From assembly GCA_005281725.1 (NCBI GenBank), contig SSBO01000009.1, positions 2,239,861-2,303,860 of the forward strand: a stretch of DNA of 64,000 bases, in the 5' to 3' direction. The DNA is from Wuchereria bancrofti. Lineage: Eukaryota > Nematoda > Chromadorea > Rhabditida > Onchocercidae. Below are positions 11,507 through 25,700 of this stretch, one piece after another; positions within the stretch are counted from its first letter, which is position 1; every line of letters starts with the position of its first letter. The notes beneath the pieces are model-generated. The model saw only the letters and a program-made list of their open reading frames with translations, was not told where the DNA came from and did not search any database. A program made the translations under genes and the position numbers.

Positions 11507-13108
11507 TTCAAATAAAAGTGTAACTTTTTCCGTCATTCTCTTTTATTTTCTTTTTTACAGTATTTTTTAAATTTTCAATATTTCTTAAAACTTTTTTTCT
11601 TTTTGAATTTCATATATTAATGAAGTGCTTTTAATTGATTGCAAAAATTCTTTTAATTTTTTACCGTATTGAATTCAAATTTAATTTTTTCTGACGGATT
11701 TTGAAAACTTCTTTTCCCTTTTGCTCACAGCTTTGATTTTGCATTGATTCACGCTTATTAGTTACTTATTACTTACAGCGTTGATCCTTCACCTTTATCA
11801 GTCAAATTGTGATTATCAATGTTCTTTTGCACTGATCGTAAAGTTTACAATCACGTATGTATGAGCATAAGGGAAGAATTTAAGGTACGGAAAATGAGTG
11901 CTCCCTTACCGGATCAGGATTCGATAGTATAGTAATTCTGATTCGATAGTCCTGTTTATCAATCAAAAATTTTCACTTTTCAGCTATTTTTTAAAAGAGT
12001 TATTCAATCAGCATTAAGATTGTTTAATTACAAATTAATTATTAAAACAACGAATGCCTATGTCATTTATTTATCAATTCATTTACTTCTTTTAATTGCT
12101 TCATATTAAATTTTTTTTTCATTTGATCACTTAAAATGGAATTAATTGATAGCATTTGATATGCTATGATACGTCATAGATAATTTTTCAATCTTTTCGA
12201 AATCTTATTGATAACTTACAAAATCTACCGCTTGTAATACTAAAATATTATATGTTCTATTTTCTATAAAAAATGATATTTCTAAGAATTTTAATTTTAT
12301 AAAAGCTTAATTTCTATATTATACTATCACAAATTTTATTGCAATAAAATAAATGCAATAACTAATTGGTTGTATCTATCAATTATATTATAAAAACTTC
12401 AATATAATTATATTCAAGTTATTTTAATTGTGCTGAAGAGATTTTGGTAATATTTTGTCATATATCACATTGAATTTTTTATCAGACATCAGACATCTCA
12501 AAAAAACAAATTTTCTACAATTCTTTTATTTCACTCTACTATTTGTTGAAATATATTCAAATATACATAAAAGTTCTTTTTTTTAAATTTCCAATTTTTC
12601 AATGTAGGATGAAATTTTATAAGATTTAACATACTATTTGATATAATCGCTAAATAAAAAAAGAAAAGTTCTCCTTGCTAAAAAAAATTGTTCAATAGTG
12701 AATATTATGATAAAATGATAGCTATGATAAAAAAATAATATTTACAATAATTAATATAACAGTACTGATTGATTCCATTTTTTTATTATTAAAAAAATTG
12801 TCATTCATTCCATTAATATAATAGGTTGAAATTATGAATCTAAAAATCACCTAACATCTTTAATTAAAATGTATTCCATTTCGCTACTTTTATTTCATAA
12901 TTTTGCTTATGGATGATTTTTAAATCGATTAGTGCAACTATTTTCAGACGAATGCATATACAAATAAAATTTGATCAATCAAAAATACCAAAAGAAATGA
13001 AAAATGAATGGAAGGTATTTGATTGGGGGTAAATTTCACTTATTTATCTTAATATATGTCACTAATGCATCACAAGTGACATTTATTGATGGAATGCGAA
13101 TGTTTTTT
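11507..13108. other. AT-rich spacer between the two duplicate copies
   Basis: Strongly AT-rich by eye with many homopolymer runs. No gene, RNA or element recognised on either strand. Confidence 0.5.
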
Positions 13109-14920
13109 ACCGTATGCTGCAGCAAATGTTTACTTTTAAAGTATAATATAGTAATTTCTGGTAAGTGAAAAATTTTCACAATGATCAATGTAAGTGAGAG
13201 TGAGCAAAAAAGAAAAAGCCAAACTGAATTATTCTGCTCGTTAAAATTTTTGGGGGGAATGATTGAAATTTTAAATGTTTAAAAAAGAATTAATGAAAGA
13301 GAAAGATGAGAGGTAATAGAGAAAGAGAGAGAGAGAGAGGGTGCTTATAGAATGGATATTCAAAGGTCATCATCTATTTTCTATCTGTCCACTTTCTTAG
13401 TCGATTAAAATATTTTTAGTGACTGTGCTTCATTCAATTTGACCCACAAGAATGGGATAGATATCGTTGTGAAGGATTTAAAAAGGCAACGAATTGTAAT
13501 CGATAGATTTGAATGAATATCTCAATTTGACCTCATAAGATAAAGGATTGATATGGACATGCTATACTGTCGCAACAGCAAAGTAATAGTAATAGAAATT
13601 AAAGTAACAGACGAGAAAAACTATGACCTGCAATAAGTTAGGAAGAAATGTGAGCGATGACTAAATTTTTGGGATCATTCGATTGGATAGTATGGGCGCT
13701 AATTGTTGTTATTGCTTCTTTGTGGAGTAATTTGCTTCATTTTTCTGAAAACTTTTGAAACATATTAATATTACCTTCGAGGCGTACCAATAAAACTTAG
13801 ATTAGTAATTAATTGATTGTCAGCTAATTTTAGTTGTCAAAGATCAATAAATATTTATCATTTTTATTCCATTTGCTCTTCATTTTCGGAGTAAATTAAT
13901 AATGATAAGGTCTATCTATTCAACGGAGATAAAATACAAAAACTAATCATCGGTTGAAATTAAGATTTCACTATCCAGTTGAAATTTCTCCGAAACATTG
14001 GGTTAGAATTTATTTATACGATGCTTATTACATATTAAAAAAGTGATACTGTATAAAATGCTAAGGATAGCAAGGAAAGTAACAGTAACTTACAGTAATT
14101 TACGGGTAAGTAAAAACCTTACGTTGTTATTTATTCTGCAAAGCGATGAAGGAGAACCATTATGGCAATGTAAACCAAACAAAGCAACTACCGTACCCAG
14201 TCGAAATAAATGAAATAGGCGTTCAGTCAATTCAATTTTCAGTGGTTTCTCATGAATTACTTATATGCAATTATCTGTTGAACTTTTGAGAAGTAAGAGA
14301 AAAAGTCTTTATGGCATGGAATTTTGATTGAAATTTTTGAAAGTTTCAACGATCAATGAAGTTATGAGATTCTTCCAAAAATAATGTCTTCCAGAGATAA
14401 TAATGTCAAATTTACACTTTATTAAAGCCATTTGGATGGCTTTCTACTATTTCAATTTGACCTTTTTCTGAAGCAAAAGTTAAATATAAATATCGCACAG
14501 TGTCTTAATGCCCGTATAAGTAATGTGATTCTATTAGCAGACAGGTAGGACGAAGAAGAGGTCACGAAAAAAAAATATGGACAAAAGTTATTTGCGGTAC
14601 ATATATATGTGTGTGTGCGCGTGTTTTGGTTGTTGTTATTGTTATTGTCGCCTTTTATGTCTTTCGGATGTGTCAAAATGTTGGTTTCATAAGATTAATT
14701 TATTGTTTATTGTATTGTTAAAACTGTCATATAATTATTATTGCAGATGCATTTTACTTGGAAATTTTAAGTTAGACAAATGGAAAATGCAACATTTGCT
14801 TGCTGAAAATGAAAGAAAAGAAAAAAATTATTTTTATTCTCAAAAATATTGTAATTCCTGATGGTATATGTATATGATTGTATATGAAATTAGAAAATCA
14901 TATGCGCAAAGTAACTCATT
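13109..14920. repeat. Segmental duplication, copy B (~1.8 kb direct repeat)
   Basis: Partner of copy A. It ends about 240 bases before the trans-splice acceptor of the kinase gene, so it probably contributes promoter-proximal sequence to that gene. The distal part (about 14600-14920) carries a (GT)n-like tract near 14606-14622 missing from copy A and is diverged, while the central ~1.2 kb is almost unchanged. Confidence 0.9.
13657..13758 (+). other. 33-codon hydrophobic small ORF in duplication copy B
   Basis: Second copy of the small frame at 10263-10364, with the same start, stop and residues as far as I can read. Same caveats. Confidence 0.2.
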
Positions 14921-15068
14921 TCCATTTCTATTTTAGATATTTCACTTTTTTTTAGATTATTTAGATTTGCAGTAAAGTAAATACACAAATATATGTATTT
15001 ATATATACATATATTATTTAAGCATCATGGATATATTGGTAATTGTTTTGTCGCCTTTTTTCTTTTTT

Positions 15069-15141
15069 TGTTTCTAATTGAAATTTTTTCTTTTGTTTCT
15101 AATTGAAATTTTTTTTTCGTTTCTAATTGAAATTTTTTTTT
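15069..15141. repeat. Short tandem repeat upstream of the kinase gene, 3 copies
   Basis: The motif TTTCTAATTGAAATTTTTT occurs three times in a row with a spacing of 22-27 bases, differing mainly in T-run length. It lies just before the acceptor of the kinase transcript. Confidence 0.75.
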
Positions 15142-15159
15142 GTATTTTTATAAATTTTC

Positions 15160-15161
15160 AG
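15160..15161 (+). promoter_or_regulatory. Leader (probable trans-splice) acceptor of the kinase gene
   Basis: AAATTTTCAG ends at 15161, 79 bases before ATG 15241, with a T-rich tract in front and no obvious upstream exon. This fits a spliced-leader acceptor, but an ordinary 5' UTR intron is equally possible. Confidence 0.45.
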
Positions 15162-15240
15162 GAAGGTGAAGTTAATTTTGCTTGATATTACAGTATTAAA
15201 ATATAGAATTAATGAATTATTTGTAGTTAATTAGTAGATT

Positions 15241-17635
15241 ATGGCACATACTTCAAACAAGGATGTAGGACATTGTCCGGAAACGATCACATCCGGAAGT
15301 AATCGTCGTCATTCTTCTGGTGCTTCAAATACTACTACAGTTTCTGCTTCTGATTCAACCTCTAGTAGACCAGTTTCTAGTATTTCTAATGGTACATTCG
15401 GATTAGGTGATCTTGGCTATTGTGATGATCCGAAAGATGCTACCATTGATGAAAATTATATGCCGATAGAATTACGAGGAAAAAAATGGAAAACTATTAA
15501 AATTCTTGGTGAAGGTTGGTTGATCAAAATAAATTACTTTCTCTTATAAGTGTATTAGTTTTATTTTCTCTCTCTCTCCTCTTATTCATTAAGGTAAGAA
15601 AGAATAGAAAATTACTCTTACTTAATTAATTAAGATAATTATATGAGATAAATGATATGATTACAACATTTTTTTTTGTATCATAAAGAAATTTTAATTG
15701 TACAATTTAAAAATATTCTTATTTATAGGTGGTAATTTTAAAGTGTATCTTACAACAAATAGCGATGGATTACAATTTGCAATGCGATGGAATCGTAGAC
15801 AAGATTGTAGTACAGATGCTTTTGAAAATGATAAGGAACGTCAAATTAGAACTGTTTCACGTATGAAATTACACACCGAAAATGTAATTTCATACTTTTA
15901 AAATTATTTTTGTTTTTTTGTCTTTATGAGTAAAAATATCTACGTTATTTTTAATTATTTAGGCTATTCGAATAAAAGAGATTATTGGTCATCATCCTAA
16001 TATTGTAAAGCTGATTGGTTTCCGTAAAGTTAATTTATTTTCACAACAAATTATGGAGTATATCGATGGTGGTGATCTCTATGATTTCATTGACAGAAAT
16101 TATATTCGAAGTATGAATGAATCATTTCAAAATTCAAAAATATAACAAAAATTTCAGATTTAATTTTCTCAGTATATTAAATCGATTTATGATTTTAGTT
16201 AAAAATTTAATTCCTTTGTTATGATTTTATCTATTTGACTTCAATTGTTTCCTTCATTTTTTTTTTTAATTGCAGAGAAACGACGAATAGGAATAGCAAA
16301 AGTGCGATCATTCTTTAGTGATCTGTTAAAGGCAGTCAAACATATCCATGATTTGCATATAGCTCATATGGATATAAAAGTTGAGAATTGTCTTCTAACC
16401 CGAAATAGTATGATTTTAAGATTACATTGAGTTTTATTTGATTTCATATTTAGTATTAAATGAAAAATATGTGTATTAAACTGCATAAGTTGATTATATT
16501 CTGAATTATGTATACTTGAGGATTTTATATTAAATGATATATTAAATTATGAATTTAATATTAAATTATATACGCGTATTTTTTTGCAAAATTTGGAATT
16601 TTTTTTATTAAATTTTGGTGTAGTAATAAGAAGATATTCTTTCGAAAAGGCTATAATGAAGATATTTGCCCATTTAGGAACTCTAAAACTCACTGATTTT
16701 GATCATGCGAAAACTTTTCAACCTGGAAAAATGATGCCCGGTTCGGTTTATGCAACCGAAGCATATGCTGCACCAGAAACGTTTGAAAAAGAATACAGGC
16801 ATACCAATACTTATCATTTACTGAAATATATAAATTTCTAAAATTCCTTTAAAATAAAATGAATTCTTTAAAAATCTTTTTTAAACTAAAATTCTTTTAA
16901 AAAATTTTTTTAATTATTTTAAAATTTAAATATTGCAGACCAGATTATGCAGATATATGGGCCTGCGGTATCTTTTTATTTTTTCTGCTAAAAAGTGATG
17001 TACCGTGGGAAATAGCGGACAGGTTTGAATTAGTAAATTTCATTATTTTAGAATTGATCATATTAAATTTAATTAGAATACATTTACATATGATTTCTGG
17101 CAATTTTTTAATAATATTTGAAGGAAGCGTGATGGTAATTATTTTACATGGTGTCAAACGGAACATAAAGCAAACTTTTTCCAGTTTCAAAAATCACGTA
17201 AAGGTGTTGCAGGTAAGCTCACAAATAATTATTGGAATGATAAATCATAAAAATAAATTGAAATCAATCATATTTCTCAAACTTTAGTCATAATTATATA
17301 ATTTAAATTTTGATAGTTTTATCAAAAAAAAAAAATTTGGCATGAAATAAATATATCAGTATATCTTGTTGATAAATAAAGCATTTTTTTTTTTCAAATT
17401 AATTTCAATTTATTTAACAGAAAAGGCATGTGAAAAATGAAGCATTTATTTCAAAAATTAATTGATTTATTCTTTTTAATATGCATAATTAACTATTGCT
17501 AGCAAATTTCCATTTCTTTTTTTTTGTACAATAGAATTTCTGATGAAAATGCTGCAAATCGATGTAGATGAAAGAGCAACAGTTGATGAAATTCTAACAC
17601 ATCAATGGTTACAACAACAGACATCAAAAAAGTGA
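15241..17635 (+). CDS. CHK1-like protein kinase with altered catalytic residues (8 exons)
   Basis: Exons: 15241-15514, 15729-15883, 15963-16110, 16276-16407, 16678-16798, 16939-17022, 17124-17212, 17535-17635; 367 aa, phases consistent. A Ser/Thr-rich tail of about 75 residues precedes a kinase fold. Seen: glycine loop GEGGNFKV (90-97); FAMRW where VAIK is expected, so Arg111 replaces the ATP-anchoring Lys; HMDIKVEN (223-230) with catalytic Asp225, Lys227 and Asn230 kept; TDFD (242-245) for DFG, metal Asp243 kept; YAAPE; DIWACG. The order of motifs, the VPWEIADR segment and the end (LTHQWLQ) resemble CHK1 and the CHK1-like kinases of nematodes. Intron 5 appears to use a GC donor at 16799. Activity is uncertain: the Lys loss suggests a pseudokinase or one with displaced lysine, yet the Asp residues are intact. 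AATAAA at 17694-17699. Confidence 0.85.
16799..16938 (+). other. Probable GC-AG intron in the kinase gene
   Basis: The exon before reads through ...EKEY and must end with AG at 16798 to join ACCAGATTAT (from 16939) as R-PDYADIWACG. The next two bases are GC, not GT, and no GT lies near the needed point. The acceptor is TATTGCAG. Confidence 0.6.
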
Positions 17636-19760
17636 AATTTTGAAATGACAAAATGGTTTATAGTATATTTAATCATAGCATTGAAAAACAAAAAATAAAC
17701 AAAAAAAAAAAAGCGAGGAAAAAAATTTGCAATGATATAAATAAATTTATCAGTGTATGTTGATGATAAAAATGATAAGATATCTTGTCATATTTAATCA
17801 CTGATTTCTGAACGTAATGAACAAAATTTAATATTTTATATATTGCAATAATTTGCCTGAATTTTTGATTGCGAAATCAAAATTTGAATTTCTGTTATTA
17901 ATTTATAGAAGAATTATGAATTTGTATTATTATTTTGTAAAAGAATTTGATTTTGTATTATTGATTTATAGGTGTATATTTCTAGATAATATAATATTAG
18001 GAATTATATTTTTGTTTTGTGCGCTGTTGTTATTTCCTTTCCTTTTTTTAAATTAATATTATTACCTTATACTGTGGGAAAAAGAAAAAGAGGCAAACGT
18101 ATGTTAGCATATTGTTTTGTTAGCAAAACTTTATTATTGTTGTGAAATTAAATGATTGCAAATATTGTTTAACAAAAATATTTGAATGAAAATTTTTGCA
18201 TATTATTTGACATTTTAAAAAATATTTGCAATTTCATATTTTTTTTTAAATATTTGCAATTTCATATCTAATAATAATAACAATAATGTTTTTTTTTAAA
18301 AAAGTGTTTTGGGACGCTACACGTAATTGCACATACATAGAGTAATATTTTGTGTTTTATCAAAATTTTTTTGATCAATTTGACATTCGCTATAGTAAAA
18401 TCACTATAATGTAGTAAAATATGTGTATCAAAATATAAACTTAACATTTCTGCGAAAAGTTTGATGAAGGCTACTTTTCTAGAACGATTCAGATATAACA
18501 GTACTCGTTCAAGTTATAATATTTGAAGCACATAAACAACCAAATTTTAAGCTATTCCTATCCTATGAAATCTCAAGAAATGCTTGAATAAATCATAGTG
18601 ATGATTGATTTGTTTATTTTTAACTCTTTTTTCATCATATATTCTTTAATAATTATTAAATGTAAGTCAGATACTTATGAAATACTTCTATACTTATATA
18701 CTTATAAAGGTATTTAATTACACGTATCGCACAACATCTCGAAAAATGCGAAAAAAAAAATAAATAATCACAAAAGATGATTAAATTGTTCGTTCTATCT
18801 CTTGTTGATGTAATTAAACAGCCTAACAACAAATAGCAATGATCAAATTTATAATGGTTTATCATATTTTGTTCTTTTTTCTCATCTATAAATGATTCTA
18901 AAAACTGAAGGCAGATAAAATATTCCATAAGAACACTTATCACGTCATTAAACATAACTAATATTTTAATTAAAACAAATTATTAACCTATTACAAGATG
19001 ATTCACCATTTTTTGGTCATTGTTCTTGTAGCATTGAATAGCTACCATATGCACAAATTGCAGAAATTGTGACATTTTTTTTTTTCAGCAAATTTGACAT
19101 TGTCACATTTCTTTTTGTGACAGAAATTAGTAAAGAAAAAAAAAACGTTCATGAATTACATGAATGACTTGCAAATAACAGTAATTGTAATTGACGAACT
19201 CGCATGTGTTTTGGTCTTTCAGAGCAGTTTACTGATATAATCCGATGATGAATTTAACAGATGCGTACAGCCAATAATTTGATTCAGCGAATTCAAAACT
19301 TTCATTCTTCTGCAGTTTGACCTAAAGTTCTGAGCTATTTCCTTTTAACTGTGATTCCATACCATCTCCAGAATTGTGGATCATTTTTATAATTCTGAAT
19401 TCTTCCTCTATAATACAGAGTTTTGTACTATCTTTGGAATTCTGGACCATCTTGAACNGTTTGTTGTCAAATTTGCATATCTTATTGTGTTCTCACTTTT
19501 TTACCACGAAGTTTTATTTAATAATGCATGTTATTATTATTATTACCAATTGCATATTTCAATTCAATTTAGTTCTTCAAAATTAATAAATGACTGATAT
19601 AGTTGGTGATAATATATCAAGTTATGACAAGAATTGGTTTTTATTATTTCAGATAAATAATCTCAAAAACTTGTAAAATAAATAAACGGAATAAAATTTC
19701 GAGGATGTCACGGATGTTTGAATATTAACATTTATGAATAAGAATTTCTGACACTTTTTT
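17636..19760. other. Intergenic region between convergent genes
   Basis: Holds the kinase 3' end (AATAAA at 17694-17699) and, on the - strand, the ENPP 3' end (TTTATT at 19639-19644 reads AATAAA on that strand). An ambiguous N sits at 19458. Otherwise AT-rich with no recognised gene. Confidence 0.5.
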
Positions 19761-22700
19761 TTACCGTTTTAATTCGTTTTCCTGCCATAAATGTTCTGGC
19801 ATCATTGTTCGTAACGTTACTGAGAATTCATCATCATAAAGTTCTGCTTGTGGAATCCATGAAGTTGGCAAAAATTCAAGGCCTGTTAGTAATTCAATAT
19901 CACGTAATCTAGCCTTATTTGCTGCTAAATAGGACAGTGAATCCTGCAATAACAGCAAGGAAAAAGAGAAACATAACATAAACAAAACTAAAAATTTTCT
20001 GAAACATATAGAAACAGTAAAAAAAAGTGGCAGAAATTTTATAAGGAAATTTTATGAACTTTTCATAGCAATAAATGAAGTTAAAGATACTTTTTGTTTA
20101 CTGTTGTTTAAAATATTTCTATTGGTGTAATTGTTAGCATAAATCAATAATTTGTGTTATTTTAAATTATAAAATTTCTTCTATTTGATTCATTTTGAAA
20201 GAAATGGAAAAGAACTTACTAAGCAATTGTAATCATTAGGTACATTTGGCAAAATGAATGATAACACATCTAATGATTTAGCATTTTCACATTGAAATTC
20301 CTCATCAAACCATTGTGAATGTTTACATCGAAATATTACACGGAAAATATGGCTTGGTGTTGTGTTACTTAAAAAAAAAAAAATTAAATTTTTTCTTTTT
20401 AAATATTTTAACAAATAGTTTCATAACGTTTCAAACATTTTGGAGACAAATTGCTAACTGACATAAACATTTAAAAAAGAAAAGTTAATTATTATTTCTT
20501 GAAATGATTGTTCAAATATTTAATTTACTTTATTAATAGTATATGTATATATAATTTGTTGAAATATTTTTTTTATTTTGACCTACCGGTGAGTAACTTT
20601 TTTTCTTTAAACATTTCATTTTTTGAAAGGATTTGTAATAAAATATGTACATCTTATAGAATGAATTAATTTGGATAAATTTGAATAAATTTACAATCGA
20701 AGTGAAGAATGAAAGAAATATTTTATGTCATAAGAAGTATCATCAAAGAAAGATAATTCATTCTATTGGGAAAAATTATTTTCGTTTTTTAATGATAAAT
20801 AAAATTAATTTTAACATTACTTACATTACATTAAATTTCTGAGACATCAAAGGTAAATGTAAACAAACTTATTCAATATTACTTTTCAGGATTAAAGAGA
20901 AATTTGATATTATCATAAATGCAATAACCGTTGTAATCGTAATTGAGATGACACTTCGAATGAATCAGCAAAAAAGTTATTATCATCAAAATCATAAATT
21001 GGTCCACTAATGACAATTATTTCATTATACAATTCCACATAATCAGATGTTATTTGTTCCAAATTATTAAAATGTCCTTAAATCAAATTTTTCTCATAAA
21101 ATATTACGTACAGAGAACAATTTGATATATCTATGCTACTGTTTTCAAAAACATAATAAAAGATAGCTATTATATCAGGCTTATCAATGCTCAAATACCT
21201 ATTCCACGTACGTTTTAGGCGTAATTTTATTGCATTGGTTTACTAACCTTTTACAAAATCCCTGTGAAGATTAACTTGCAAATCATTTGTACCTGAAAAA
21301 TCAAAATTAATTAATAATATATGTTTAAGAAAAAATAAAGAAACAACAAACTATAATTTATTTTGCTCAAAAACAATTACTATAAAAAACAACTGAACTT
21401 CATTTACCTATCGCTTGCTACCTGACATTTCAAATTTTTTGGCGTAAACAGTCAATGTGACATGTGGCATAATATGATATTACCTAATCAATAAGTATAT
21501 TAGACGGGAAATTAATTTGAGCTTAAAGCTAAACTCTAAAAATTCATATTTCACAACTTTTCAGCAATATTAATAGAAATTCCTGATTATTTTAATGCAA
21601 ATTGCAATAATAATCCAATCAAAAATTTGATTTTGATTAGACATTTGCTTTTTTATCGTTAGCTTTGTGAATTAGTGGAATAATAAATAGAAATATTAAC
21701 AACCTCTTGCACTTAAGCTAGTTGTAATCCATTCGTTAGAATCATTTTTAAGTTGTGATTGCGAAAGTAATGAATCAGAATTGATACGTTCAATTAATGC
21801 AATGGTATAATTTGAATCTGATCTGAAACAAATGATACAATTTGAATTTGATCTGATCTGAAGTAAAAGAAAATTCTAACAAACAGATTGCAGATATTTT
21901 ATAATTTAATTTAATCAAAGCAAAGAAACATGAATTTATCAATAATGAAAACTGAATAAAGCGTTGCAGCTTAAAAGTAATTGAAAAGTTTTCATATTTT
22001 TAATTGAAAAATAAATATTGTAAAAAAAGAAAAAGAAAAACCTTTGGATTAAAGCTGATTGTAAAGTAGTGGAACAGTTAGATAAGTAGCAAAATTCTTC
22101 GTTGCCAGAAATCAAAAGTGATAAACCAAGTAAGCAAGTTTTTTCATTCTAAATAATTATTTCCATGAAAAAATATTATCTATTACTCATAACCAAAGAT
22201 TCAGATAATTTTTAAAACTTTGAAAAATTTGATAATTATAAATGTTTAATGAAAAAAAAAAGTAATACTTGAATGTTATTAGTAATTCTGCATTCTTCCA
22301 GTGGTTTTAATCTATTTGGTTTACTTATTGCTATGTCATCTAAAACGCTATTCAACCTTCCTTCGGTACCATTGTTTGGTGATGATAAATTTGAGTTCAC
22401 ATTTAATAATGCTGAAATAAAAAATAAAAAAGAAGCTACTTGACAAAATAACAATATTAGCAAATAACTTTCATACGTAACCTTAATCTTTGATTCATAT
22501 TTATATTAGAATAATTAAGCAATTTATTTCAATAGATTATGCAGATAAAAAAAATACTGTTAGTGAATAAATTTGATCATTTCAAGCAAATAATTTCGTT
22601 AATACAAATAATTACAATTAACCAATCATTAAATTGAACAATTCGATATTTTGAAATGGTTTCAAAACTAAGCCTCGGGCAATATTAGGACCATATGCAT

Positions 22701-25700
22701 AAAAGATTGTATGCATTGGTTCCAATATAAAATCATAGCCATGATCACGCGTTTTATTATAATCCACAGCTAAATTTCTGCAAATTTAACGAACAACTTT
22801 TATGAATTTTAATCTTCAATTAAATTAATTATCATTTCTTCTGGATAAATTCTAAGTTCGTCGAAGTCTAAGATCAAATTTTAAAACAAATTGTCTAAGA
22901 TCAAATTTTAAAACAAATAAATAAAAATAAACACATAAAAAATTATCAATTATGATTATCAAATACATACTCATAAAAGATTGTACCCAATTGTCCATCT
23001 AGGATTATATCACCAATTCGATCTGATTTACTAAAATGATATCGTTTTGGAAGTCGTCGCTTATCATACACTCGATAGTATTCATTATTATAACATTTAA
23101 GTTCTTCCATTGTTTCTTTTATTTTATCTTAACAAAAGAAAAAGTGAAAATTAAAAGTAAGAGTAAAAAGAAAATAAGTATTTAAATAAAAAATAAATTA
23201 TGCATCTAAAATTTATGCCAAATAATTCATCATTTCTTTTTCTTTTGTGTTCATCTGAAGTTTCTGAATAAAATTTTGATTACTAATAAATTATGACAAT
23301 AAATTAACATATATAAAAGTATGCTTTTTAATTGGTTAAATTTTATGTTTTAGCAAATAGTATAAAATGAATAAAAATTTTTCTTCATATTTTTAAATAA
23401 CAACAACAAATTGTTTAATTATTAATTGTAAGATTTTAACTAAAATTAATCATTTAGTCGTTTCTTTTTTTTAACCAATAAAAAAAAATTTTTCTTTTAA
23501 TTCGCAGACCTTGAAGTGTTGAATTAGTATCGTTTGGGAAGTACAATTGCCCAATTACACCATCAGCAAATAAAATATTCTCATTGCCAATCATTTCATT
23601 CACATAGTATCGATGATTAATTTTTTGCATACCTCAACATTTTTATGTTACATCAAATTAGAAGTAAAACAGAAAAAGAAAATGTTTAAAATTTAAATAG
23701 CATGAAAATATTTGAAATTTAAATTTATTATACTCCCATTCTATCAATTTATCGTATCGATAACTTTACATTAGTATTATTTAATCATCTTAATTCTATC
23801 TAATGCAGCAATATTTTGATAAAATCAAATTTCAGCTCCATTTCATTTCAAACAATGATAATAATTGTAGCAGCAATAAATTACGATATACTCCAGATCT
23901 GCTAATTAATTTTTAAATTTAAATTAAATATTATGTTAAAGACATACCATGGTCAGAAAGTATGATGATATTGATACAATTTAATGATTCCATATTATGC
24001 AATGTTTTAAAAAGATAATCCAATATCAATTCAAGATTTTCTAACTCATTAGAAATCTTAACATAATGTAATTAGTTGTCAATAATTTATTATTTCGAAT
24101 GTTAAACATTCTTTTAATAATAAATATTAAGTAAGATCATTTAATAAATTATTATATTTGATATAATTAAACTAAACATATAAAGTTAAAATTAAAGGTT
24201 ACTTCAGTTTAAAATTACTTAAATTTGCATTAATTATTTAAAAATGCAAAAAAATTGAGACGAACATCCATGTCATTCTTGTAATGTGCTACGACATCAG
24301 GTTGACTAAAATATGCCATTATCAATGATGGTCGTATATTAGCAGGCATTTTAAGCCAATTTATTATCTAAAGTAGAATTAAAATTTTGAAAAAATAATT
24401 TCTCCTATAGTTATTTTCAATATTGTAAAATTTTGATCCTGTTAACTTTTAAATTTTTGATAACAAACATTGAATAATATATTACGAAAATTTTTAGATT
24501 TATTTTAAGCTTTCAAATTTATCATAACTTCTTCAAATCCTTCAATCTCCTTCATAACAACTAATAATCCAAATTTATTTAATTCATCCAATATTTACTA
24601 ATTATTAAGTTGAATTTTATAAGTTTAACAAAAATTTTATTACATAAATTTTAAAAAAAATAGAAAATAAGAAAACCTGATCGACTCTATCGCGATATGA
24701 CATTGACCTATTATATTTTAAATTATATGTTGGTTGTATACCTGTAAATATATTTCAAATTTTTCACCATATTTTTCTCACATTTTTATTTTTTTCTGCT
24801 CCTTCTCTCTCTCTCTTTCTCTCTTATCATCAAAGGAATTTACTGACAAAATGATAATTTATCAGAATTTTTCTATCCAATTTGTTGAAAAAGAAAATAA
24901 ACAAAAACCATTAATCGGTGAATCACATGCAGGCCAAAATAAGCAAGCTGTTGTAATGTTTTGTCTTTCAAGTACATTCCAAATCTGAAATTAATTTTAA
25001 TTTTCGATGAAATAAATTAAAAATATTTCTGCAACTATGCATTATATGAGTGAAGAACAAAAAATAAAAAAAGAATTGATAAAATTCTCAAAAATTAATG
25101 TTTTTATTATAAATATTAAAGTGACGAATATTTTATTAAATACCAAAATTAATTTTATTAAAGTGATAAATGACAAATACATTTTACTACTAACCGGTAT
25201 ACCATTAAAATATTGTGCATCATTAGTCTTTCGTATATCAATAAATTCAGTTTTCAGTCGTTTATCATAAATAATATTATCAACAATACCATGACTTTCC
25301 GGATATAAACCGGTTGCAATTGAATAATGATTTGGAAATGTTTTGGTTGGATATGTTCCATACATATACTGAAAATAATTCATTTCATATTTTTTTCTCT
25401 TTTCCTTTTTTTCCATTAAATTTATCCAATTTTTTTCTTTTTGATAATAACACTTTCTAGAAATAGAGAGAGAGAAGAAAAAAGGAAAAAATGATATCAT
25501 AATAACATTTAAGAAGAAAATTAGTTTATAAAATTTTGAATAACCATTTTTAATTTATACTTTTTTCAGAAAAAAAAATGTTGCTATTAATAGCATATTT
25601 TATAGTAGAAAACTGATTGCTTTCAATTTAATAATTTTTTCTATAAACAAACTGTTCATCTGAATAGTAATAGTTTTTTTTTTTTCTTTTTTAAATTAAA

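Noticed and set aside
9719..14920. LTR retrotransposon bounded by the two direct repeats
   Set aside because: The DNA between the repeats has no coding remnants, no primer-binding or polypurine tract, and the repeats lack TG...CA ends and target-site duplications.
25042..25500. 152-codon frame on the - strand as a separate gene
   Set aside because: Its middle is ENPP exon 25368-25195; the flanks are intron read-through.
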